A stretch of 44,724 nt of DNA from DAOVQB01 sp023128935 (GCA_030628905.1 DAOVQB010000015.1:1-44724), one strand, 5' to 3'. Counted from the first letter of the stretch, positions 28,455 through 37,416 are shown. The notes: a model not told the origin generated them from the letters alone. Numbers and translations: made by a program.

Positions 28455-29747
28455 TTGCCTAGCTCTCTCCGAGTTCTTCTGGATCAGCACCAGACGCCGG
28501 ATCGAAGATTCCTGCTATTCGTGCTTGTAGTGACAGTCGCCCTGAGAATTGCCTGGATTGCGTCGGTCCCGGTTGAGCCGGTGAGTGACTACCGGTGGTA
28601 CCTCGACAGAGCAATCTCTTTGGCATCTGGTGATGGATATGTGGCATCTGACGGGTCGCCAACAGCCTATTTCCCCGTAGGCTACCCTGCCTTCCTGGCC
28701 CTCATCTTCCTCGTGTGCGGGTCATCCGTGTTCGCGGCAAAACTGGCAAATGTGCTCCTTTCCGCTGGCACGATTGCCATGCTTTACTCTCTCGCGCAGG
28801 GGTTGATTACAGAGAGGAGAGGGCCAACGCGCATCCGACGCCTGGCCGCTATACTTCTTGCCTTTTTCCCCAGCCAGATCCTCTATGTTTCGCTCCTGTC
28901 GGACTCGATTCTGTTTCAATTCCTGCTCTATCTTGGCTTGTTGTCCCTGGCTGTGCCTTCGTGGTGGCGGAATATGGCAGGAGGTCTCGTCTTTGGCCTC
29001 GCCACGCTCACTCGCCCCTACGCATTCTTTGTCCCTCTGCTTGCGGCTGCATTTCTCTGGGCTGGGCAGCCAGGGCAGCGCCGTCTCGGCAATCTGGCGC
29101 TTGTCTACTTGGTCCTTCTTCTGGTGGTGACCCCGTGGACCCTCCGGAATGCGCGGGTTTTTGGCGGGTTTGTGCCCGTCTCCAACAATGGGGGGATCAA
29201 TCTTCTAATTGGTAATGGTACCGGGGCGAATGGACAGTATAGGGAAAACGCCCTACCCCCCGGTGAGGGACGTCTATTGGGTGAATACGAGAAGGGTAGG
29301 CTCGCCGCCAGACTTGCAGCCCAGTCCATCCTGGGCGATCCGATGCGGTTTGTCAGGTTGGTTCCGCAGAAGGTGCTTCGCATGTACGCGGACGATGCTC
29401 AGGCCATCCGCTGGAACCTGAAGGGGATGTCCGGCCGAGCATCGAATGGCCGGTATGGTTTCTGGGACTATGCCGCCATGGCCGTGGTCCAGGCCTACTA
29501 TGGCTTGGTACTCCTGGCCTTTGTCGCCTGCCTGATTTCCTCCTATTCTGCCAAGCGATTCCGAGAACGGATTCACCCCCTAGGTCTGAGTCTCGTTCTG
29601 TACTTTACCGTCGTCGCCATTGTCTTCTTCGGAGACCCTCGGTTTCACTTTCCCCTTGTGCCGGTTTTTTGCTTGTACGCAGCACAGATGCTTTTCTCTC
29701 GCTCTTGCGGGGACGATCAGGCCTTCTCTGAAACTACCTCCGCTTGA
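28455..29747 (+). CDS. GT39/ArnT-like membrane glycosyltransferase
   Basis: The 430-residue protein has an N-terminal membrane helix, then the first loop with EPVSDYRWYLDRAISLASG, where the acidic residue of GT-C enzymes sits. FPVGYPAFLALIFLVCG and many further helices follow. This is the layout of dolichyl-phosphate-mannose mannosyltransferase (PMT_2) and ArnT-like enzymes. They move a sugar from a polyprenyl-phosphate carrier to a lipid or protein outside the cytoplasm. The protein is shorter than ArnT (about 550) and its C-terminal soluble part is small. It starts with TTG behind a GAGGGGG stretch. No other Met lies near the start. A promoter with 17-base spacing lies just upstream. It is divergent from the O-antigen-ligase-like gene, with which it probably shares a pathway. 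Confidence 0.8.
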   Translation: MPSSLRVLLDQHQTPDRRFLLFVLVVTVALRIAWIASVPVEPVSDYRWYLDRAISLASGDGYVASDGSPTAYFPVGYPAFLALIFLVCGSSVFAAKLANVLLSAGTIAMLYSLAQGLITERRGPTRIRRLAAILLAFFPSQILYVSLLSDSILFQFLLYLGLLSLAVPSWWRNMAGGLVFGLATLTRPYAFFVPLLAAAFLWAGQPGQRRLGNLALVYLVLLLVVTPWTLRNARVFGGFVPVSNNGGINLLIGNGTGANGQYRENALPPGEGRLLGEYEKGRLAARLAAQSILGDPMRFVRLVPQKVLRMYADDAQAIRWNLKGMSGRASNGRYGFWDYAAMAVVQAYYGLVLLAFVACLISSYSAKRFRERIHPLGLSLVLYFTVVAIVFFGDPRFHFPLVPVFCLYAAQMLFSRSCGDDQAFSETTSA

Positions 29748-29853
29748 GCCAATCGCCAGCATCTCGTTCATCCTCTGCGGCTTCTGCGTCGCAATCCGTC
29801 CCATGCTGGTGGACTCGCCCACCTGCCGAGCGCGCGCTGAATGGCCGATGCCC

Positions 29854-32616
29854 CTATCGCACGAGAAGAATTTGGCTGGACTGCGGTCTTCCGTTGACGA
29901 TTAATCGATAGAAGTAGGCACCGGCTGGCAGAGGGCTACCGGCTTCATCCCGTCCGTCCCATGCCTTTGTGTGATATCCGGCATCCTGCGGGGCATCGAC
30001 GAGCAGCGTGCGTACAACGCGGCCTGCGGCGTTGAAAACGCGGAGACTGACGGACGAGGATCGAGGCAGATCATACATGATAGCTGTGCCGGAAATGAAC
30101 GGGTTGGGCAAGCAGCAGTGTATCACTTGTGTAGGAGAGATCACGGTAGCGTCCTCAAGACCGCTCGGATCAGTTTCGACCACCGTGATCACTTGGTCGG
30201 ATGCAATGGTCCGGACAACCTCCATCACACCGCTCGGCCATTCGACCAGCAGTGAGTCTAGCCACACCCGAGGCCCAACCCCGAATTCCACTAGTGATGA
30301 GTTCTGCGACATGTAGCCCGAACCACCGGAAACCTCCCGGATCATCACCATGTCCCCCGAGAAGAGGCGCAGGCGTGCGCCGGTCCCGAAGCGATCCGAC
30401 ACGGTTCCTTCCAGGTTGACGAGGAGCCAGTGGTCTTCGGAGGAAAGATCATTGCGGAAGAGCTTGTTGGATGCGGCATTGTTGACAAGGTACAGATCCA
30501 AGTCACCATCGTTGTCGAAATCAGCCCAGGCCACGCCATTGCCGGGACCTGGGTCGCCAAGAAGCTCATCTGCTGACTCAACGAAGACGCCCGCGCCTTC
30601 GTTGCGGAGAAGCTGATTGGCGCTTCCATAATTGGCCAGATAGAGGTCGATGTTCTCATCATTGTTATAGTCAGCCCAGGCCACGCCCGTTCCGGGACCA
30701 GCATCCCCGAGAGGTCCACTGGTGGCATCGGTAAAAACACCGCCCCCTTCGTTATGAAAGAGCTTGTTTGGTCCGTTGAAGTTCGTCACGTAGAGATCGA
30801 GGCGTTCATCATTGTCATAGTCGGCCCATGCCACGCCCCTTCCAAATCCAGCATCCCCGAGAGGTCCGCTTGTGGCATCCATGAATGTATCGTTCCCGTC
30901 ATTGCGGAAGAGCTTGTTGGGGCCACCATTATTTGCCAGGTAGAGGTCTGGATCTCCATCATTGTCATAGTCGCCCCAGGCGACTCCCATACCGTTGCCC
31001 TCATCACCCAGGACTTGATCCGTCACGTCGATGAAGGTGCCGTTCCCGTCATTGCGGAAGAGCTTGTTGGCACTGCCGTGGTTCGCCAGATAAAGATCGA
31101 GGTCGCCATCGTTGTCATAGTCTCCCCAAGCGATGCCGGTTCCGCAGCCAGTATCTCCAAGGGGTGTCCCGGTCGCGTCACTGAAGACACCAGATCCCTC
31201 ATTGCGCAGCAGCTTGTTCGCACTACCATAGTTCGCTAGATAGAGATCCAGATCGCCATCACGGTCGTAGTCGCCCCAAGCTGCCCCTCTGCCATCCCCT
31301 GGATCCGCGAGCGGCCCAGCAGTGGCATCGGCAAAACTGCCACCACCCTCATTCCTGAGAAGCCTATTGGCTCCGTTGTTCGTCAGATAGAGATCGACGT
31401 TTCCGTCGCTGTCATAGTCCCCCCAGGCGACTCCCATGCCATGGCCCTCGTCCCCAAGTGGCCCGCTTGTGGCATTGGCCCAGCTAGACGCTCTCTGCAC
31501 AACGGGCACGACCGCGAATTCCTCGTCTCCAGCAAAGCGCATGCAGTCCGCCAGCGCGCAAGCAGGGAAGTCGGCATTTGCTTGATTGAAGGCGTCCTTC
31601 ACTGTTATGCCCAGGCTCATGCAGTAGAAGAGCGTCTCCTGCCACAGGAGTGATACATCCCAGCAATCGGCGCAATCGGGGTTTGCCATGCCGCAGTAGC
31701 CGACCGTCACGGCGCGGTTCTCCGATCCCTTTCTGAACTCGTAGGAGAAGCTGCCGTTGGTCGTGCTACACATCCCTGAACAGCTGCCGATGAAAGCGAA
31801 TGGCATCTTCTCGTAGTCGTAGATCCAGGATTCGATTTCAGAGGCATACGTGTGTTCAGGGTCTTGCCCAGCTATACAGCCACTACTGAAACAGTCGCTG
31901 CCGCCGTGGGCAAGTTCGTAGAACATGGCCGTTTCCGTGGACTGAATGTGCGCGCGAATTTGATCCTCTTCTGGCCAGACGACATGCTCTGTCGAGTAGC
32001 CCATGATGTCAAACCACATCGCAGCGCTCTCAGACCAGGGGTCCCATGACGATTCACACGGGTTGAAGTAGATGGGTCCCGTGAGAGAGAAGGCCGTATA
32101 TGGTGGAGGAACACCGTGGCCCAGAAACCTCCCGTCCACGGCGCTGAAGATGCTCACTGTCATCCCGACCTCCTGGATGCTGCGTACAACCCAGCAGGGG
32201 TCCTGGGGGGGAGGAACGATGGGGAAAACGTCCGATTCTGGAGAGATGATATATAGTCGAGATGATTGGATCTCTCCTGCAACCATGGATTCTGCTTCAA
32301 TGCCCGGGAGGAGGAATGTGGAGAGGTGTTCCGGCAAGTCATCTCGCCAATGGGCTTTCCTGGCAAGCAACTCTCCGCTTTGCTTGTCGAACTGATAGAC
32401 TATGTAATCCCTTTCCACAACAGCGTTGTCTATCATCCTCTGGTGATAGTAGACGATGAGGTCGTCTCCAATCTCAACCTCCCGGAAGTCCCGGCTGCCG
32501 TCCTCGTATGCCTCGAGGAGGGGATACCCTGCGAGCGTGGGTATTGCGGCCAGAAGGCTGAACAGGATCAGTAGTACTGGTGCACAGTAGTCTACTCGTC
32601 TCATGCGAGTTGCCAT
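29854..32616 (-). CDS. Caspase-fold (clan CD-like) protein with seven FG-GAP repeats, UnbV and FlgD-like domains
   Basis: The 920-residue secreted protein has a signal peptide (about 1-29). Residues about 30-390 include two blocks laid out like a clan CD peptidase: hydrophobic residues before AHGGS (H237) and PFAFIGSCSGM (C279). Seven FG-GAP/VCBS repeats of about 49 residues follow (GVAWGDYDNDGDLDLYLAN pattern). Then comes an ASPIC/UnbV domain (GTGARLRLFSGD...LLVEWPSG), and a FlgD-like end (AWDGRDEAGSPLPAGAYFYR). FG-GAP repeats form Ca2+-binding propellers. The combination suggests an exported peptidase-like protein attached to a propeller; the activity is inferred from the His/Cys layout only. 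AGGAG lies eight bases before the ATG. The FlgD-like end may serve surface sorting. Confidence 0.82.
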   Translation of the reverse strand: MATRMRRVDYCAPVLLILFSLLAAIPTLAGYPLLEAYEDGSRDFREVEIGDDLIVYYHQRMIDNAVVERDYIVYQFDKQSGELLARKAHWRDDLPEHLSTFLLPGIEAESMVAGEIQSSRLYIISPESDVFPIVPPPQDPCWVVRSIQEVGMTVSIFSAVDGRFLGHGVPPPYTAFSLTGPIYFNPCESSWDPWSESAAMWFDIMGYSTEHVVWPEEDQIRAHIQSTETAMFYELAHGGSDCFSSGCIAGQDPEHTYASEIESWIYDYEKMPFAFIGSCSGMCSTTNGSFSYEFRKGSENRAVTVGYCGMANPDCADCWDVSLLWQETLFYCMSLGITVKDAFNQANADFPACALADCMRFAGDEEFAVVPVVQRASSWANATSGPLGDEGHGMGVAWGDYDSDGNVDLYLTNNGANRLLRNEGGGSFADATAGPLADPGDGRGAAWGDYDRDGDLDLYLANYGSANKLLRNEGSGVFSDATGTPLGDTGCGTGIAWGDYDNDGDLDLYLANHGSANKLFRNDGNGTFIDVTDQVLGDEGNGMGVAWGDYDNDGDPDLYLANNGGPNKLFRNDGNDTFMDATSGPLGDAGFGRGVAWADYDNDERLDLYVTNFNGPNKLFHNEGGGVFTDATSGPLGDAGPGTGVAWADYNNDENIDLYLANYGSANQLLRNEGAGVFVESADELLGDPGPGNGVAWADFDNDGDLDLYLVNNAASNKLFRNDLSSEDHWLLVNLEGTVSDRFGTGARLRLFSGDMVMIREVSGGSGYMSQNSSLVEFGVGPRVWLDSLLVEWPSGVMEVVRTIASDQVITVVETDPSGLEDATVISPTQVIHCCLPNPFISGTAIMYDLPRSSSVSLRVFNAAGRVVRTLLVDAPQDAGYHTKAWDGRDEAGSPLPAGAYFYRLIVNGRPQSSQILLVR
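30445..31480 (-). repeat. Seven tandem FG-GAP/VCBS coding repeats of about 147 bp
   Basis: Within the caspase-fold gene the DNA repeats seven times with a period close to 147 bases. Each copy encodes GxGVAWGDYDNDGxxDLYL then ANxGxxNKLxRNxGxGxF. Copies 5 and 6 have lost part of the DxDxDG calcium loop (DNDERLD, NNDENID). Confidence 0.85.
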
Positions 32617-32723
32617 ATCTCTCTCCTCTCTGCAGCCTATCTCACACGCTCACTGCCAGGTTTCCTGAAGCGGTTCCACAATTGGTTTCTCGGTGTCATT
32701 GCGCTCATCCCAGCCTGAGTCTG

Positions 32724-32729
32724 AGTATA
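32724..32729 (-). promoter_or_regulatory. Possible -10 box for the caspase-fold gene
   Basis: TATACT on the minus strand lies about 108 bases before the ATG at 32616 and just beyond the TSUP gene stop. No good -35 hexamer is seen. Confidence 0.3.
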
Positions 32730-32749
32730 CTACATCGTTCTATGCACGT

Positions 32750-33490
32750 TCACCCCATGAGGAGCTTGGCAATGGCGGCTGCAGCAGAAAGCACCACTAC
32801 GACACGTACCCAAGTTGCACCCTTTGCGATGACGAGACGCGCCCCCACAATGCCCCCGGCGGTGGTTCCGACGGCCAGGCAGAGTCCCGGTACCCAGCGG
32901 ACCTGTCCTGCCCCAGCAAACAGCAAGAGAGCAACGCTAGTAAAGACAAGGGCGAGAGAGAACTTGAGCGCATTCCCGCTCACCACATCATAGCCACCTA
33001 CGAGCACGAACATCCCGATCAGTAGTGTACCGAGTCCGGCTTGCAGGAAGCCGCCATAGATGCCGAGGAGGAAGAAGACCGGCAGGTACAAGGTTGGTAT
33101 CCTGTGAATCGTCTTCTCGCGAGCCCAGCGCTTAGGGTCCACAAAGACGGTTGTCACCATGACGAGAAACAGGAGCGCCGCGGCCTTCCGGAAAAGAGTT
33201 TCATCGACGTGCGCTGCCAGATAGGCGCCGAGGATCGAACCCAGAACAGTCGGGATCGCGACGCGTGGCAGGTCCCGCCAAGGTCGGACACCGTGGTGAT
33301 GATAGGTGACGACTCCAGCTGCAGTCTGCAGAGTAATGGCCACACGATTGGTTGCGTTGGCGATCTGCGGCGGCAAACCCATCCACAGCAGTATCGGGAG
33401 CGTGACGAAAGACCCTCCACCCGCCAAGGCGTTGATGATGCCGCACAGAAATCCTCCCGCCACGAGCACGGGCAGATGCCAGAGCTCCAA
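32750..33490 (-). CDS. TSUP family permease (TauE/SafE-like)
   Basis: The 246-residue protein has about seven to eight membrane helices and both repeats of the TauE/SafE family. The first carries GGFLCGIINALAGGGSFVTL and NATNRVAITLQ. The second carries GIYGGFLQAGLGTLLIG and GNALKFSLALVFTS. Members export or import sulfite, sulfoacetate or other organosulfur anions; the substrate here is unknown. It starts with TTG behind GGAGGAGG, a strong ribosome site. Length is typical. It lies between an OmpA-like gene and the caspase-fold gene on the same strand, with gaps of more than 100 bases, so it may be its own unit. Confidence 0.88.
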   Translation of the reverse strand: MELWHLPVLVAGGFLCGIINALAGGGSFVTLPILLWMGLPPQIANATNRVAITLQTAAGVVTYHHHGVRPWRDLPRVAIPTVLGSILGAYLAAHVDETLFRKAAALLFLVMVTTVFVDPKRWAREKTIHRIPTLYLPVFFLLGIYGGFLQAGLGTLLIGMFVLVGGYDVVSGNALKFSLALVFTSVALLLFAGAGQVRWVPGLCLAVGTTAGGIVGARLVIAKGATWVRVVVVLSAAAAIAKLLMG

Positions 33491-33600
33491 GCCACCTCCT
33501 CCCCGGACACGGTCTAGGCTGCAGCGATGACTTCCTCACAATGATCTCTCTAGCGGGCCTGCGCCTTACCGTCGGGCTACGTGCGGAGGACGCATGTCCC

Positions 33601-34737
33601 TCAGCGCGTGAGAATGCCCTGTGTATCCGTGAGAATACCCTGTGTATCGATGAGGCGCGCGCCGTTGCTGCACGCGGGGCTGGACCAACAGGCGTAGATT
33701 CTAACGCTGCGATCACTCTCCAAGGCTTTGGCAGGCAGATCCAGTCCAATATGTTCGGGGCCCGACGCCAGCGCTATGATGCGCGCTGGATCGATTTGAG
33801 GTGATATCATCCGACTCAACAGCACTTTGACCCATTCAGCCCGTGCCTGCGCAAGCCCCACGTTGGAACCGTACGTTTCCTGTGACCACACTCCAAGCGG
33901 CCGTTGGTCCGCTGATCCAACGAGGAGCAGGAATCCAAGACGCTCATCGGCCGCCCAGCGGTTGATTCTTGGCAGGAGCTTCTCCAGCTTCACCTTCATC
34001 GAAGTTTCATCAGTGTCATGGCGTGCCGACGGGAACGGGCCCAAGCCCCCCAGGTGCTCCAGGTGGAGTTCTGATGCGGAGATGCCTAGGGTTGCGGCGC
34101 CCGGTTCCATGCTGGACTTTATGTCCGCATGCAATGTGACGAAATCGGGATTTGCCAGGAAGAAGGCGGCTAAGGCACCTACCGCGATTAGAATCCCAAG
34201 AATCCTCCCCAGGCATCCCTCCAGATTGGCGAATACAATGATCCCTGCAGCCAGGAGGAAAATGGTGCCCATCAGCGAGAGCAGATCCGCACCCCTGGGG
34301 AGTTGAAGTTGCGGCCTGAGCTGGATCCTCTCCCGGATGACGGACAGCTCCGGGCCCTTTGGTTGCCCGATACTTCGGATGGCGCCAATGAGTTCCTCAT
34401 GCTGTTCCCGCTGGACGGCTGGCTCTAGTAGCCTTTCCTCCAGCACCTCCTGAATAGACGCGCGGCAGGGATCGTCTGACCGGGAAGCACGCTTGTCGCA
34501 GACAACAAGCCACAGCACCAGGGGGCCAGTGACAACGGATAGAGTGAAGCCCAGCAAGAACAGGCGGGGAAGCTGGCGGAACTTGACCTGTTTGACAACT
34601 GTCTGATTCCCATCGTCTGCACCGTCCCACCTCGAGTTCTCGCCCCGGATCCAGAGTTTGAGGTACCAGACGATGCTCACTGCGATCAAAAGGCCGCCGA
34701 GCAGAAAAAGATAGGGTGCGAGAGAATCCAGGCCCAT
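33601..34737 (-). CDS. Membrane protein with OmpA-like C-terminal domain
   Basis: The 378-residue protein has membrane helices at about 6-29, 59-79, and two near 151-190. A soluble domain follows with FLLLVGSADQRPLG, GSNVGLAQARAEWVKVLLS and an ending SDRSVRIYAC. The order (hydrophobic strand, G-x-[AT]-D, N..LA..RA..V...L) fits the OmpA-like peptidoglycan-binding fold of the MotB type, but the helices before it are more numerous than in OmpA or Pal. It may link the inner membrane to the wall. The last 15 residues are a duplicated DTQGILT motif made by a 21-bp tandem repeat next to the stop. No strong ribosome site is seen before the ATG. Confidence 0.65.
   Translation of the reverse strand: MGLDSLAPYLFLLGGLLIAVSIVWYLKLWIRGENSRWDGADDGNQTVVKQVKFRQLPRLFLLGFTLSVVTGPLVLWLVVCDKRASRSDDPCRASIQEVLEERLLEPAVQREQHEELIGAIRSIGQPKGPELSVIRERIQLRPQLQLPRGADLLSLMGTIFLLAAGIIVFANLEGCLGRILGILIAVGALAAFFLANPDFVTLHADIKSSMEPGAATLGISASELHLEHLGGLGPFPSARHDTDETSMKVKLEKLLPRINRWAADERLGFLLLVGSADQRPLGVWSQETYGSNVGLAQARAEWVKVLLSRMISPQIDPARIIALASGPEHIGLDLPAKALESDRSVRIYACWSSPACSNGARLIDTQGILTDTQGILTR
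33608..33649 (-). repeat. 21-bp tandem duplication at the last codons of the OmpA-like gene
   Basis: Two 21-bp copies (33608-33628, 33629-33649) differ at two bases. In the gene they encode DTQGILT twice, followed by one more codon and the stop. The unit length keeps frame. Confidence 0.88.
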
Positions 34738-34995
34738 TCTTGGGTCCCCGTCTTAATCGGTCTTCGAGGCTTATGCGCACGCTGGCGTGATTACTCTCCA
34801 ACGCTTGGGCAAAACTCGCATTGCCCACCCACCCTGCGGCAGATGTCCTTCCCGCATACTGGCAGCATGCCGTCTTTATTACCAGGAGGCTCAGTCAGGA
34901 CGAGAACACGATCCTTTCATCGGGTCAACATGTTCCATGTAGCATCCTCTGCCCAAGGCGCATGGCATATCGCGTCCGCACCTTGGCGCATTTTG
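34738..34995. other. Intergenic stretch without a recognisable gene
   Basis: This is the first part of the 329-base gap between the OmpA-like gene start (34737) and the channel gene end (35067). I see no gene. It holds short inverted repeats (AACATGTT near 34927; CCAAGG and CCTTGG around 34950-34985), none strong enough to name. Confidence 0.4.
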
Positions 34996-35075
34996 CCCTG
35001 CTGCGCAGTCTCGTGAGCGGTTCGGGCTAGAGGCGCCCTGCCGCGCGATCTCATGAGCGGTTTGGATTAGAGCCG
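34996..35075. repeat. 40-bp imperfect tandem duplication across the channel gene stop
   Basis: Two copies of 40 bases (34996-35035, 35036-35075) share the core TCTCRTGAGCGGTTYGG and its flanks, with about eight differences. The second copy contains the stop codon and last two sense codons of the potassium channel gene, so the duplication began at the gene end. Confidence 0.75.
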
Positions 35076-35882
35076 CGCGCCGCAGTGCTTGCAGAACCGG
35101 GCATCCGGGTCGTGACCCTCGGCCGAGCATTCCGGACAGGCTTGGGTGCTGATCTGATCCTTGCGGACGCCGGCTAGCTCAACCGTCACAATACCCGTTG
35201 GCACGGCGATGATCCCGTACCCCAGGATCATGACGGCCGACGCAAGGATCCGGCCCAATACGGTTCCCGGCGCCAAGTCGCCATAGCCCACTGTCGTCAT
35301 TGTGACAATGGCCCAATAGATGCTCTGCGGAATGCTCGTGAAGCCGTTCTCTTCCCCTTCGATGAGGTACATGAGCGCGCCAATGATGAGCACCAAGGTC
35401 AGCACCGCGCCCAGGAAGACTACGATCTTACGGGCGCTTGCGCGCAGGGCTGCTTCGAGCATTCGGGAAGCGCCCACGTACTGAGCGAGCTTCAAAACAC
35501 GGAATACGCGCAGCAAGCGCAGGGCTCGGATCACGACCAGCGACTGGGTTCCGGCGACCAACAGACTGAGGTATGTAGGGGCGATGGCTAGCAGATCAAC
35601 CAGCCCAAAGAAGCTAAGGGCATAACGATGGGGCCGGCCCACGGAGACCAGTCGTAGAATGTACTCAATCGTAAAGAGCCCCGTGAAACCCCATTCAGCG
35701 ATCCGCAAGACCCGGCCGTGGCTTTGGCGAATCGGCGCAACGCTCTCAAGAATAACGGCACACACACTGAGAACGATCAGGAAAAGCAGTAGGACATCGA
35801 AGGTCTTTCCAGAGGGCGTGTCGGCCTCGAAGATGACTTCGTGGATTTTCGAGCGCAGGCCCGCTGTGGGTTTTCCAAGCAT
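35067..35882 (-). CDS. Voltage-gated potassium channel with C-terminal zinc ribbon
   Basis: The 271-residue protein has six membrane segments. S4 (about 116-134, VVIRALRLLRVFRVLKLAQ) has Arg at every third position. The pore loop carries the K+ selectivity filter TTVGYGD (196-202). The C-terminus holds a short zinc ribbon, CPEC...CKHCG. This is the plan of small bacterial Kv channels. The ATG at 35882 is chosen because GGAGG lies six bases before it; an ATG five codons upstream is possible but has no such site. It lies in a minus-strand series between the BNR-like lipoprotein and the OmpA-like gene with no sign of coupling. A tandem duplication covers its stop codon. Confidence 0.92.
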   Translation of the reverse strand: MLGKPTAGLRSKIHEVIFEADTPSGKTFDVLLLFLIVLSVCAVILESVAPIRQSHGRVLRIAEWGFTGLFTIEYILRLVSVGRPHRYALSFFGLVDLLAIAPTYLSLLVAGTQSLVVIRALRLLRVFRVLKLAQYVGASRMLEAALRASARKIVVFLGAVLTLVLIIGALMYLIEGEENGFTSIPQSIYWAIVTMTTVGYGDLAPGTVLGRILASAVMILGYGIIAVPTGIVTVELAGVRKDQISTQACPECSAEGHDPDARFCKHCGARL

Positions 35883-36005
35883 CGCAGTCCTCCGCACACC
35901 GCAGGCTGGCTTGAGGTCAAGATCGGCATTGAGGGAACCCGTACGTCTCGCCGCGTATCTGTAGCGTGCGGCCCACCCGGACGGATCCAGTGCCTTTCCC
36001 CTGAT

Positions 36006-37169
36006 CTACTCCCGCCCCTGCTCCTGCGGGGGTGTCACGCGCGCGAAGTAAACCTTGCCATCCGGCACTGCAAAGAGCAGTCCCGCGCTGCTGTCCGGGA
36101 GAGCGACGATGGACGGCTCACCCAGACACCGGGTCTCCCGGAAATAGATGCCGCGGCTCCAGTATGTCGGCCTTGAGGGGTCCGTTGCTGTGCGCACCGC
36201 CAGCGTTGTGTCACCGGAGCTGTAGGTTACCCAGTAGCGACCGAATCCGGCGTCGATATCGGGAACGCGCGGATGATCCGCATTGCGCGCCAATGCCATG
36301 GCCGCCGACCAGTTGCGGCCGCTGTTGTCCGAAGCTGAGGCTACGACCTGATGGCGAGCGCTTTCCCCCACGACCAGGACACCCAGTCCCATGCGCGCGA
36401 TCTCATTGCGGGAATCTGGGGCAACCCGCAGAGTGATCCTGAACTCATCCGTGCGGTCCGATCCGGATAGGCCTCGCCAGCGGAGGAAGCCCTCTCGCGA
36501 GAAGCACAGATCCGCGGACTTGCCACCGCTGGGCCTGGTTTCGAGCGCCACGCGGCCCAGGATGCCCTCGCCGAGCTGACGCGGCTCCGACCAGCTTACG
36601 CCGCCGTCCAGTGACCATCGGCGCATCATGACGCGCTGGGAATCCGCGGGATCTCCAACCAGATAGGCCAGCTGAAGTTCTGGCGCCTCGTCTGGCACAG
36701 AGGCAATCGCCGCAATCGCCAAGGAAACAACCGTCTGCTTGGCGGGTAGCTCGGTGCTCGATGGGATCGAATCCTCCGGACTCTGCGGGTCGATCGCGAG
36801 TGTGCTGATCCAGATGGCCTGGCCCCGATTCCCGGCCACGACCAGGAGGTTGCCGTCCACGCTCAGGTCCACCTCACGGATCCCCTCGGGGGCGGGAAGT
36901 GCCTGCCATCGCCTCCACAGTTGTCCGTCTGGCCCGGAGCGATAGAGCGTTAGTACACAGTCTTCTCCCTCGGCGACAAGCGCTACAAGATTGCCCGAGG
37001 GGGTGCGCACCAATTCCGTGGGAGGGTGCAGTGAGACTTCCTCAGACAGAAGAACGATTGGTATTTCGGGCTCATCTCTGCCGCAACCACCGGCCATGAG
37101 CTGGGCCAGTAAGAGGGTGCCGCAAAGTATGCCTATCGCGATTGCCCCAGATCGTCTGTACCGCTCCAT
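36006..37169 (-). CDS. Lipoprotein with BNR/sialidase-like propeller
   Basis: The 387-residue protein has a lipoprotein signal with lipobox MAGGC (Cys29). The mature part has Asp-box-like repeats of a beta-propeller: WSLDGGVSWSEPRQLG and SDNSGRNWSAAMALA are clear BNR repeats (S-x-D-x-G-x-x-W). No catalytic sialidase residues can be assigned. Start 37169 is chosen as the nearest ATG with AGGAGG six bases upstream. Two more in-frame ATGs (37229, 37259), each with its own ribosome site, lie in a 30-bp tandem repeat and would add 20 or 30 Arg-rich residues before the signal. Transcription is towards the potassium channel gene. Role unknown; a surface glycan- or protein-binding lipoprotein is plausible. 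Confidence 0.78.
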   Translation of the reverse strand: MERYRRSGAIAIGILCGTLLLAQLMAGGCGRDEPEIPIVLLSEEVSLHPPTELVRTPSGNLVALVAEGEDCVLTLYRSGPDGQLWRRWQALPAPEGIREVDLSVDGNLLVVAGNRGQAIWISTLAIDPQSPEDSIPSSTELPAKQTVVSLAIAAIASVPDEAPELQLAYLVGDPADSQRVMMRRWSLDGGVSWSEPRQLGEGILGRVALETRPSGGKSADLCFSREGFLRWRGLSGSDRTDEFRITLRVAPDSRNEIARMGLGVLVVGESARHQVVASASDNSGRNWSAAMALARNADHPRVPDIDAGFGRYWVTYSSGDTTLAVRTATDPSRPTYWSRGIYFRETRCLGEPSIVALPDSSAGLLFAVPDGKVYFARVTPPQEQGRE

Positions 37170-37280
37170 GGCTTTCCTCCTGGCGGGATACCGCTCCGTG
37201 GCTTTCCTCCTGGCGGGATGCCGCTCCATGGCTTTCCTCCTGGTGGGATACCGCTCCATGGCTCCCCTTCGGGTAGGACA
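37161..37280 (-). repeat. Four 30-bp tandem copies of a ribosome site plus start codon
   Basis: The unit occurs at 37161-37190, 37191-37220, 37221-37250 and 37251-37280. On the minus strand each copy reads CCAGGAGGAAAGCC followed by ATGGAGCGG, a full Shine-Dalgarno with six-base spacing and a start codon. Copy 2 has ACG in place of ATG, and copy 4 is diverged (GAAGGGGAGCC). All are in frame with the BNR-like lipoprotein. Confidence 0.92.
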
Positions 37281-37416
37281 CCAGTTCTTGGCTACCCCGA
37301 GCTTCGCATTCTTGGGATGATGCCTTGAGATCGCGCCATTCTAGCGACAGGAGCAGGTTGGCTCAAGTGTGCCGCTCAATTCCCTTGCCGCCTTGCCCAA
37401 CCCGTCACTTCCGAGA

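Noticed and set aside
30445..31480. Regular repeats of about 147 bp considered as a CRISPR-like or DNA repeat array
   Set aside because: They are in-frame FG-GAP protein repeats with no spacers.
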